From JAIVHC01 sp049975505 (lineage in GTDB: Bacteria; Desulfobacterota; Desulfuromonadia; Desulfuromonadales; Desulfuromonadaceae), in assembly GCA_049975505.1 (NCBI GenBank), contig JBNGCY010000095.1, positions 1 to 7,017 on the forward strand: DNA of 7,017 nucleotides, in the 5' to 3' direction. Below are positions 1 to 6,823 of this stretch, in pieces (positions within the stretch are counted from its first letter, which is position 1; every line of letters begins with the position of its first letter). The notes beneath the pieces are model-generated. The model was given only the letters and a program-made list of their open reading frames with translations. It did not search any database and was not told the DNA's origin. Made by a program: the position numbers and the translations under genes.

Positions 1-60
1 GACGGCGCAAAGTGTCCCTTGGAATGGGTGCCATAAGCCTTTGCTGAACAGTTATCTTCA
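1..60 (-). repeat. Partial copy of an intergenic palindromic repeat, truncated by the window edge
   Basis: The reverse complement of 1-49 matches 3111-3159 at 45 of 49 positions without gaps. This includes an identical 20-base block (9-28 here, 3132-3151 there). The flank outside it (50-62) also resembles the outer right end of the other copy, sharing GTTA and TCAAA around the TGCTGAA motif. Only one arm is visible; the rest should lie left of the window. It ends about 27 bases before the peptidase start codon, so it may overlap that gene's promoter. I do not recognise the repeat as a named family. Confidence 0.8.
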
Positions 61-87
61 AACCAATACTACAGGATTTTCTACCAT

Positions 88-3027
88 ATGCCTCGAAATA
101 TCAACCTTCCTTCGGGATTCACCCTGATACAGACCTGCGAGCTTGAAGAACTCAATCTTGAACTGCATCAGTTCAAGCATACCCGCACCGGCGCACGTTT
201 TGTGCATCTGGATTGTGATGACAGCAACAACATGTTCGCCGTGGCATTTAAAACCCCACCCGAAGATTCGAGCGGCATTGCGCATATACTGGAGCACACC
301 GCCCTGTGTGGCTCGAAGAACTTCCCGGTGCGCGATCCGTTCTTCAGCATGCTCAAGCGCAGCCTCAACAGCTTCATGAATGCCCTGACCGCCAGCGACT
401 GGACCTGCTATCCGTTTTCGAGCCAGAACCGCAAGGATTTTTCCAATCTGCTCGACATCTATCTGGATGCGGCGTTTTTCCCCCTGTTGCGCGAGCAGGA
501 TTTCGCCCAAGAGGGGCACCGCCTGGAGTTCAGCGCCCCCGGCAACCCCGATTCGGCGCTGGAATTCAAGGGTGTGGTGTACAACGAAATGAAAGGTGCC
601 ATGGCGGATCCGGCAAGTCTGTTGGGGCAACGCACCACCAGACACCTCTACCCCTCCACCTGTTACCGCCACAACTCCGGAGGAGAGCCGCACAATATCC
701 CTGACCTGACCTGGGAGGATCTGCGTGAGTTCCATGCGCGCTATTATCACCCCTCTAACGCGTGTTTCTTCACCTACGGGAACTTTCCTCTGCATGAACA
801 TCTGGAACGTATCGACTCCAGGGTATTGCAGCATTTTGATGCCCTGGAGATTGACAGTGCTGTAGCGCGGGAACCGCACCGCGATCTGGATACTCTGATC
901 CACGAAAGTTTTCCCCTTGATCCGGGGGAAGATGTGAGCGGCAAAAGCATGGTGCATATGGCATGGCTTACCAACGACATTTCCGACAGCTATACGCGTC
1001 TGTGCATGACCCTGCTATCCCAGCTTCTCCTCGGCAATCCGGGGGCGCCGCTGTATAAGGCTCTGCTCGATTCTGGTCTGGGGAAAAACCTCACCCCGGG
1101 AAGCGGTTATCACGATGACTACCGCACCACCTGCTTCGGAGTAGGCTTGCAGGGTACGGATCCGGACAAGGCTGAAGCGATTAAGGAGTTTATCCTTACG
1201 ACCCTGCAGGATATAGTCAGAGAGGGGTTCAGCCGCGCACGCATTGATGCAGTGATCCATCGCATGGAACTCGCGAATCGTGAAGTCACCGGGGGTTCGT
1301 ATCCCTACCCTGTCACTCTGCTGCTGCGCATCATGGCGCCGTGGTTGCACTGTGATGATCCCCTTTCAGCACTGAAGTTTGATTCCCATTTCGAACGCCT
1401 GCGTACCGATGTGGATAAAGGAGGCTTTTTTGAAGGTCTCATAGAGCAGTGGCTGGTGGAGAACCGCCATCGCATCACTTTGTGTTTGAGCCCCGATCAG
1501 GAACAGTCTAAACGCGAAGAGGATCAGGAACGCGCCAGATTGGAACAGATCAGTTCAGGCCTCACCCCGGAGCAGAAACAGGAACTGATCGAGCAGGCCC
1601 GGGCACTCCAGCACAGCCAGGAACAGAGCGAAGACCTCTCATGTCTCCCGGATCTGGAGATGGAGGACATCGATCCGCACGAACCACGTGTAGATGCACA
1701 GACGTTAAACTGCGCCGGGCACGATATTCAGGCATATGCCCAGCCCACCAACGGCCTGAGTTATGTGAATATATATTTTCCGTGCGAACATATTGATACT
1801 GAGCTGGTTGCGTATGTGCCCCTGTTCTGCAGCATGCTGACTCAGGTGGGCACAGATAAATGCACCTATGTGGAGATGGCGCAGCGCATGGAAGCCAAAA
1901 CCGGGGGAATTTCGTGCTCTGCAAGTGTAATGAATGATATCCACTCTCTGGATCACGCCCATGGCTGGGTACGCCTGAAGGGAAAGGCGCTGGATCGAAA
2001 TACCGCACCGCTCTGCGATATTATGGCTGAACTGTGCACTAAAGCTGAGTTCAGCGATACCGAGCGCCTGGCCACGGTAATCGGGCAGATCAAAAGCTCG
2101 ATGGAAAATTCCATTCCCGCTTCGGGGCACAGTTTTGCCGCGCAGGCCGGAGCGGCATGCCTCACCCCGGCAGCGCAAAGACGCGAACTCTGGGGTGGGC
2201 TGGCCCAACTCCAGCATATCAAACAACTCGCAGCGCTCCCGCAGGAGGAACTCAGCCGTACGGCTGAAATGCTCACACGTTTGCAAAAGCAACTGTTTGA
2301 GCGCAGCAACATGCATGCAGCAATTGCTGCTGAAGAGGAACAACTGGATAATGCATCAAGCGCACTTAAATTTCTCATACAAGCACTGCCGGCAGGCAAT
2401 GTTCGGAGCAACTCCCCGCTGGAAGGCTTACCCCCCCAGGCCGCACAACTGGGCTGGGCTACATCGATTCCGGTTTCTTATGTAACGCGCTGCTTCCGCA
2501 CCATCCCCTACACCCATAAAGATGCCGCAGCTCTGAATGTCCTCGCTACCTTACTGCGCGCCAACTTTCTCCATCGGGAGATACGCGAAAAGGGGGGAGC
2601 TTATGGTGGGCTGGCATCGAACAGTAGCGACGGAGGGATTTTCTGCATGCTCTCCTATCGCGATCCCCACCTGGAGCGCACCCTGGATGTGTATACCAGG
2701 GCACTGCAGTGGGTCGAGGGTGGAACCTTCGGCGCGCAGGAGATCAAGGAAGCGGTGTTGTCCGTATTCAGCAGTCACGATCGCCCCAAAGCTCCTTCGG
2801 GACGCGCTGCCAATGAATTTGCGGCGCAGCTGCAGGGTTTAACATACCCCTTGCGCCAGGAGTTCCGAACAAACCTCCTCAAGGTCACCCGTGAAGATCT
2901 GATTAGGGTGGCGCACACGTATCTGAGCAATACCCAGAGCCCCGAGGCTATTTCCATCATCTCCAGTGAAGAAAAACTGCGCAACAGTGTGGAGACTCTG
3001 CCGCAACTGGAGATAAAGCGGATCTAG
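88..3027 (+). CDS. Presequence protease-like zinc metallopeptidase, M16C family (insulinase superfamily)
   Basis: A 979-residue peptidase of the PreP/falcilysin type, which degrades short unstructured peptides inside a closed two-half chamber. The inverted zinc motif HILEH lies at 66-70 (zinc ligands H66 and H70, catalytic base E69). The distal zinc ligand E167 sits in VVYNEMKG, 97 residues beyond H70, as in human PreP. The conserved C-terminal arginine/tyrosine pair that binds substrate appears as REKGGAYGG, R833 and Y839. The order is an N-terminal M16 domain (about 18-255), a second M16-like domain (about 260-450), a charged helical linker (about 470-512) opening the M16C-associated region (to about 720), and a C-terminal M16-like domain (about 740-960). 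The length is normal for the family and all key residues are present, so it should be active. There is no signal peptide, so it is probably cytosolic. The start is supported by an AGGA at 73-76, 11 bases upstream, and by homology-like sequence beginning soon after it. It appears monocistronic, with a terminator right after the stop. The native substrate is unknown. Confidence 0.95.
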   Translation: MPRNINLPSGFTLIQTCELEELNLELHQFKHTRTGARFVHLDCDDSNNMFAVAFKTPPEDSSGIAHILEHTALCGSKNFPVRDPFFSMLKRSLNSFMNALTASDWTCYPFSSQNRKDFSNLLDIYLDAAFFPLLREQDFAQEGHRLEFSAPGNPDSALEFKGVVYNEMKGAMADPASLLGQRTTRHLYPSTCYRHNSGGEPHNIPDLTWEDLREFHARYYHPSNACFFTYGNFPLHEHLERIDSRVLQHFDALEIDSAVAREPHRDLDTLIHESFPLDPGEDVSGKSMVHMAWLTNDISDSYTRLCMTLLSQLLLGNPGAPLYKALLDSGLGKNLTPGSGYHDDYRTTCFGVGLQGTDPDKAEAIKEFILTTLQDIVREGFSRARIDAVIHRMELANREVTGGSYPYPVTLLLRIMAPWLHCDDPLSALKFDSHFERLRTDVDKGGFFEGLIEQWLVENRHRITLCLSPDQEQSKREEDQERARLEQISSGLTPEQKQELIEQARALQHSQEQSEDLSCLPDLEMEDIDPHEPRVDAQTLNCAGHDIQAYAQPTNGLSYVNIYFPCEHIDTELVAYVPLFCSMLTQVGTDKCTYVEMAQRMEAKTGGISCSASVMNDIHSLDHAHGWVRLKGKALDRNTAPLCDIMAELCTKAEFSDTERLATVIGQIKSSMENSIPASGHSFAAQAGAACLTPAAQRRELWGGLAQLQHIKQLAALPQEELSRTAEMLTRLQKQLFERSNMHAAIAAEEEQLDNASSALKFLIQALPAGNVRSNSPLEGLPPQAAQLGWATSIPVSYVTRCFRTIPYTHKDAAALNVLATLLRANFLHREIREKGGAYGGLASNSSDGGIFCMLSYRDPHLERTLDVYTRALQWVEGGTFGAQEIKEAVLSVFSSHDRPKAPSGRAANEFAAQLQGLTYPLRQEFRTNLLKVTREDLIRVAHTYLSNTQSPEAISIISSEEKLRNSVETLPQLEIKRI

Positions 3028-3049
3028 GAGCCTGATTTTCCAGGCACGT

Positions 3050-3097
3050 AAAAAGCCCCTCCAGCGCGCATATTTGAGCGCCGGAGGGGCTTTTTTT
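3050..3097. terminator. Intrinsic terminator, probably bidirectional, between convergent genes
   Basis: A 12-base stem pairs AAAAGCCCCTCC (3051-3062) with GGAGGGGCTTTT (3083-3094). An A/C mismatch (3063/3082) follows, then a further GCGC/GCGC stem (3064-3067 with 3078-3081) around a 10-base loop. A run of seven T follows on the plus strand (3091-3097), and a run of five A precedes the GC stem (3050-3054), giving a U-run for the opposite direction. It begins 22 bases after the peptidase stop and would end that transcript. It could also end transcription arriving from the channel gene on the minus strand. A small 5-base-pair hairpin (3030-3034 with 3041-3045) lies between the stop and this terminator. 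Confidence 0.9.
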
Positions 3098-3100
3098 ATT

Positions 3101-3256
3101 AAAGGTAATTGTTCAGCAAGGGCTTGTGGCCCCCATTCCAAGGGACACTTTTCGCCGTCCATGGCCGTTCGACTGTCGCCGTCCATAGCGACAGACGCCC
3201 TTTCCATGGGGGCCACAAGCCCCGGCCGGCAAAGGGTGCTGAATGGTTACTCTCAA
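3101..3256. repeat. Large imperfect palindromic intergenic repeat element (MITE- or REP/BIME-like)
   Basis: Two arms face each other. A 17-base perfect inverted match pairs 3120-3136 (GGGCTTGTGGCCCCCAT) with 3206-3222. An outer pair TTCAGCA (3112-3118) matches TGCTGAA (3237-3243), and a looser GTAA/TTAC pair lies further out. The right arm carries about 14 extra bases between its inner and outer segments, so the palindrome is asymmetric. Inside are an apical hairpin CTGTCGC/GCGACAG (3173-3179 with 3188-3194) and a direct repeat CGCCGTCCAT (3153-3162 and 3177-3186). The left arm recurs inverted at 1-49. No convincing gene lies within. It fills the gap between the terminator and the channel stop codon, so in mscK-like mRNA it would be 3' untranslated sequence. 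The outer limits are approximate and no target-site duplication could be assigned. Confidence 0.75.
3173..3194. repeat. Perfect 7-bp hairpin at the apex of the palindromic element
   Basis: CTGTCGC (3173-3179) pairs exactly with GCGACAG (3188-3194) around an 8-base loop. It is nested between the two long arms, so a folded single strand would be a long stem capped by this smaller stem. Confidence 0.6.
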
Positions 3257-3264
3257 AAAAGGTT

Positions 3265-5733
3265 TTACTCACTTATCACATGGGTCTCGCCGGTGTCGCT
3301 GTCATGCACCTCAACCTTACCCCGCCAGGATTCAATCACCTTTTCATCCATGGAACGCACATGTAAATCCTGCTGCGGAAAGGGGATCTCCACGCCTTCC
3401 TCGGCAAAGCGATTGTACACCGCAATCCCAATCTCGCTGAAGATGGTGAGGCAGTAGTCGAGATTATTGAGCCACACGCGCAACTTGAAATCGAGAGAGC
3501 TATTGCCGAAACCCACAAACAACGCCGATGGAGGCGGACTTTTCGCCGCATGCGGATGTTTGGCCGCCTCCTCTTCCAGAATCTTGAGCACCTGCTGCAT
3601 ATCCGAGCCATACGCTGTCCCCACATCCATCACTACGCGATACTGGGCGTTGGAATGGGTCAGGTTGGTGACCTTCTGTGAAATAAGATCGCTGTTGGGC
3701 ACAATGAGTTCGGCCTTGTTGAAGGTCTCCACCACGGTGGAACGCAGACCGATATTGCGGACTATGGCCCACTCTCCATCCAGGATAATGGTATCCCCTT
3801 TGCGAATGGGGCGTTCAAACAGAAGTATAATGCCACTGATAAAATTGTTGACGATATTCTGCAGACCAAAACCGATACCGATACTCAGGGCACCGGCGAT
3901 AACCGCGAAGTTCTGCAGTCCGATGCCGGCGGCGCTGAAACAGAATACCACCCCGCAAAAGATGATAAAGTAGTGGATAAGAGTTTTGATTGAATCGCGC
4001 ACACCGGAGTCGATATAGCGGGGGCCGATCTTTCCGGCATCGAACATGGAGCGTACAAACCATGAGAGCACCACGGCACAGTACATAATAACGCCGATAT
4101 TGACCAGAGTTGCGATATCGAGCTGCAGACCACTGATTTCAAAGCCAACGTAAGCCACCCTGTCCCAGATGGTGGCTATGCTGCTACTACCGCTCCAGAT
4201 CTTCCCCAGCGCGAGGATAGCGTTGACAATCAGGACTATTTTTACAATTGCGTTCACCTGATTTTTGAACGCCGCCCCGAAAGTGCGGAAAAAATACAGG
4301 CTTTGCACCTTGCGATGACCTACCGCAAAATCAACCCCACCCTGGGCGAGCTTGATCACCATCGTAACTACGAGCGCGAGGAATACGGTCTTAAAACTCG
4401 CATCTGCCAGACGCGCGGCCAGATTGCTATACCCTCCGACCTGGGCAAGAAACGTAATAAGGGAGACCGCAATCCCCACCCGCATGGCGGCAAGAATACT
4501 CCAGTGTTCATTATCCTTGCGCCCCATGGCACAGTAGGGGATCAAGAGGAAAAGCAATGCCACGGAGAGCGCGGCAATAAACACGCGCATCAGGGGTAAA
4601 GGGAGATTAACAACCTGCATGAACAGGGAGGCCAGATATGCACCCCCGATCAGCCACACCATGTTGCGATGGCGCTTTTTCTTAATGATACCCGTAACCA
4701 GCACACATGCACTTAAAACCACCAGCAGTGCAAGATAAAAACGCAGCACCAGACTCGGGGCCGGATACAGGGAACCGAGGGTGACAACGGCAATGAAGAT
4801 ACCGCTGGCCCACGGATGAGCCATGAGAAAGCCCCACTGCTTATCTTCATGGTGGGTCTTGGCGTAGTGCTTGATAGTGTACGCCGCCAGTAGCACTACC
4901 AGCAGTTGCAGGACGACCACCCACCATCCGGCAGCAATCTCTTGAGATGCAAGCCAGTCAATATGAGCTATTTCAGAGATGATCCTGTCTGCCAGTTCCG
5001 GATTAAACTGCTGGTAAAAAGCAGGGCTAAAGAACGATGGCGCGGTTTTATTGAATGTGGTGGATCGCAGCTTCTGCAGTTCGGTTTCCACCTGTTTTTC
5101 GTAGATATTGTTGGCTTCAAGCAGATCATTGAACTGTTTTTGCAGCCCTATATAGTCGTTGTTGAGAGAAACTATTTTTTCCCGCAGGAGCTTATTTTCT
5201 TTAAGAACCTGCTTAAACTCCTCCTCTGGAAATTCAGACTCCTGCTTCTTCAGCTCTTCGCGCCAGTTTTCCCAGTAGTCATAGCGCTCTCGCCAGCGTT
5301 TGCGCATGTTTTCCAGTTCAGAGGTCTGGGCAGAGATCCGCTCCATATCCGCCTGGAGGTTCTTTTTATGCGTCTGCAACAAGTTGGCGATACGCAGCAG
5401 GCGTTCAAAACTCTGGTTCTGCAGATCGCCTATCTCCTGCATCCTGGCGCTTAGTTCCTTCTGTTTAGTCTTTCTTTCATTCAGGATACCCTGCCACCCT
5501 CCAAGATCGGCAACACTCTTCAGGGTTTCCTGTGCCGCGCCCATCTCCTGGCGCGCCTTTATGGCCCGGAGGACAACATCTGCAGCCCCCGGGAAGTCAG
5601 GGTTCTCTTTTGAGCCTGACTGGGTGGCGGGTTGTGTAGCTCTCTGCTCTTCAGCCCTAATACTGGCCGGAGGCAACATAAACATGGCGCAAACAGCTAG
5701 CATTAACACCTGCAACATCCCACGCCTGATCAT
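3265..5733 (-). CDS. MscK/MscS-family mechanosensitive ion channel with periplasmic coiled-coil domain
   Basis: An inner-membrane channel, 822 residues from the chosen start, probably opening under membrane tension to release solutes. Residues 1-27 form a signal peptide ending ASIRA. Residues 28-267 are periplasmic, largely charged helix (about 85-230, likely coiled coil). Eleven hydrophobic segments follow, near 269-287, 306-324, 328-350, 358-375, 381-401, 411-434, 446-463, 493-513, 542-563, 581-604 and 609-642. The last is the MscS pore helix, with GALSIGIGFGLQNIVNNF and ending LLFERP, close to MscK. Residues 643-822 are the cytoplasmic MscS beta and alpha/beta domains (GDTIILDGEWAIVRNIGLRS, IVPNSDLISQKVTN). 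The topology fits MscK/MscM, but the protein is shorter than E. coli MscK (about 1120 residues), mainly in the periplasmic part. Start ATG 5733 was chosen because GGGAAGGA (5750-5743) lies 9 bases upstream and the signal peptide begins there. The ATG at 5742 abuts that site, and the one at 5799 adds a charged, non-signal stretch overlapping the upstream gene. It follows that gene by 49 bases, probably in the same operon. Confidence 0.92.
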   Translation of the reverse strand: MIRRGMLQVLMLAVCAMFMLPPASIRAEEQRATQPATQSGSKENPDFPGAADVVLRAIKARQEMGAAQETLKSVADLGGWQGILNERKTKQKELSARMQEIGDLQNQSFERLLRIANLLQTHKKNLQADMERISAQTSELENMRKRWRERYDYWENWREELKKQESEFPEEEFKQVLKENKLLREKIVSLNNDYIGLQKQFNDLLEANNIYEKQVETELQKLRSTTFNKTAPSFFSPAFYQQFNPELADRIISEIAHIDWLASQEIAAGWWVVVLQLLVVLLAAYTIKHYAKTHHEDKQWGFLMAHPWASGIFIAVVTLGSLYPAPSLVLRFYLALLVVLSACVLVTGIIKKKRHRNMVWLIGGAYLASLFMQVVNLPLPLMRVFIAALSVALLFLLIPYCAMGRKDNEHWSILAAMRVGIAVSLITFLAQVGGYSNLAARLADASFKTVFLALVVTMVIKLAQGGVDFAVGHRKVQSLYFFRTFGAAFKNQVNAIVKIVLIVNAILALGKIWSGSSSIATIWDRVAYVGFEISGLQLDIATLVNIGVIMYCAVVLSWFVRSMFDAGKIGPRYIDSGVRDSIKTLIHYFIIFCGVVFCFSAAGIGLQNFAVIAGALSIGIGFGLQNIVNNFISGIILLFERPIRKGDTIILDGEWAIVRNIGLRSTVVETFNKAELIVPNSDLISQKVTNLTHSNAQYRVVMDVGTAYGSDMQQVLKILEEEAAKHPHAAKSPPPSALFVGFGNSSLDFKLRVWLNNLDYCLTIFSEIGIAVYNRFAEEGVEIPFPQQDLHVRSMDEKVIESWRGKVEVHDSDTGETHVISE

Positions 5734-5742
5734 GGTATACAT

Positions 5743-5750
5743 TCCTTCCC
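5743..5750 (-). promoter_or_regulatory. Ribosome binding site deciding the channel start
   Basis: On the minus strand the sequence reads GGGAAGGA, then ATGTATACC, then ATG. The first ATG (5742) touches the Shine-Dalgarno sequence and would be poorly placed. The second (5733) has a 9-base spacer and begins a good signal peptide with the two arginines near the N-terminus. Confidence 0.7.
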
Positions 5751-5782
5751 TCGCTTTATTTTTTGCAGGATCACTAACGTCT

Positions 5783-6823
5783 TTAACGTCCCAACACATC
5801 TATCTCCACTTCATCATCGCGCAAATATGAAGTGTATTCATCTATGGTTTCTTCCGCCTCACCCTCTTTAGAGATATACGCCAGATGGAGCAACGCATCA
5901 CCTTCGTATGCCAGCGGGAGGTTGAGACGCCCGATTACAACACCGCTGAAGGGCGCAAGAACCTGGGCGGACTCCTCTCCTAATGGCGCACTCATGGTTC
6001 CCATGCTATCGCCTTTTTCCACAATGGCCCCCAAACCAACGGTGCTGGAAAATATTCCGCTCATGGGAGCACGTACCCAACTGCTCTTGTGCGCGACAAT
6101 GGGCTCAAAGCGCGCACTCTGACGGCGTGGTGGCAGCATCCCGGTATGGCGCATCAGGCGCATAATGCCACGCAAACCGGTGCGGATGGCAGATTCATTG
6201 AAATACAGCGCCTCTCCCCCTTCAAACACCAATACGGGCTTGCCCAGCGAACTCACTGCTTCACGCAGGGAGCCCTCGCGCAACGGTGAATCTATAATGA
6301 GCGGTGTCCCGAATGCCATGGCGAGTTCACGGGTGCGTTCATTCTCCAGATTAGCGCGCACCTGGGCAAGGTTGGTACGATAGTTGGAACCGGTGTGCAG
6401 ATCGACACCGAAATCGCACCGGTTCGCAATATCCTGCATAAAATGATATGCCAGGCGACCGGCCAGAGAACCCTTGAGCGAACCCGGAAAAGAACGATTG
6501 AGGTCACGTCTGTCGGGCAGGTAGCGCGAGCGCTGAATGAAACCATAAGGATTCACCAGCGGCACCGCGAGCAGGGTGCCGCGCAGTTCGTGCAGATTCC
6601 GGTGTTCCAGGAGGCGGCGGATAATTTCAACGCCGTTGATCTCATCTCCATGCACCGCCGCGCTCACAAACATCACCGGCCCCGCTCGTCTGCCGTTAAC
6701 CACCTGCACCGGCAGAGTCATATCATTGTGGGTATACAGGCGGGCAATGTCCAGGTCCACACTGGCGCGGGTGCCGGGTGCTATGCTTATCCCGCCAAAA
6801 TCGAAGGGTGTGTTTTTCCCCAT
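5783..6823 (-). CDS. AstE/AspA-family (M14-like) zinc hydrolase with C-terminal lipoyl-like domain
   Basis: A 346-residue member of the succinylglutamate desuccinylase/aspartoacylase family, zinc enzymes of carboxypeptidase fold that cleave amide bonds of N-acylated amino acids. The zinc site is H58 and E61 in AAVHGDEINGVE plus H143 in DLHTGS. Substrate-pocket motifs are NPYGF (91-95) and DLNRSFPG (107-114, R110), and the likely catalytic glutamate is E201 in VFEGGEA. Residues about 245-316 contain RAPMSGIF and LAPFSGVVIG, a barrel-sandwich (lipoyl/biotinyl-like) domain without a lipoyl-type lysine motif. An acidic tail follows (319-344). Compared with AstE (about 320 residues) it has the family's usual catalytic core; the true AstE arginine-catabolism neighbours (astCADB) are absent here. 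The start is well set: ATG at 6823 shares one base with the rimK stop (TAATG) and has GGGGGA (6836-6831) 7 bases upstream. The pairing with rimK suggests a substrate related to glutamylated proteins or peptides, which is inference. A short direct repeat TAACGTC (5775-5781, 5784-5790) spans its stop. Confidence 0.9.
   Translation of the reverse strand: MGKNTPFDFGGISIAPGTRASVDLDIARLYTHNDMTLPVQVVNGRRAGPVMFVSAAVHGDEINGVEIIRRLLEHRNLHELRGTLLAVPLVNPYGFIQRSRYLPDRRDLNRSFPGSLKGSLAGRLAYHFMQDIANRCDFGVDLHTGSNYRTNLAQVRANLENERTRELAMAFGTPLIIDSPLREGSLREAVSSLGKPVLVFEGGEALYFNESAIRTGLRGIMRLMRHTGMLPPRRQSARFEPIVAHKSSWVRAPMSGIFSSTVGLGAIVEKGDSMGTMSAPLGEESAQVLAPFSGVVIGRLNLPLAYEGDALLHLAYISKEGEAEETIDEYTSYLRDDEVEIDVLGR

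Noticed and set aside
41..70. Possible promoter for the peptidase (TTGCTG at 42-47 region, AATACT at 65-70)
   Set aside because: Only about half of each consensus box matches and the first box is part of the repeat; too weak to call from sequence alone.
58..957. 299-residue open frame on the minus strand opposite the peptidase
   Set aside because: It lies antisense to the catalytic domain of a clear M16C gene, shows no recognisable domain, and is explained by codon bias of the real gene.
1705..2411. Two overlapping minus-strand open frames of 150-210 residues
   Set aside because: They are antisense to the middle of the peptidase, rich in Cys, Ser and Arg, and have no family resemblance.
3074..3457. 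127-residue plus-strand frame crossing the palindromic repeat and the 3' end of the channel gene
   Set aside because: It starts inside the terminator hairpin and runs antisense into a real gene; no protein features or ribosome binding site support it.
5734..5799. Longer channel protein starting at 5799
   Set aside because: The extra N-terminus is charged, would bury the signal peptide, and overlaps the upstream gene, while a good ribosome binding site serves 5733.
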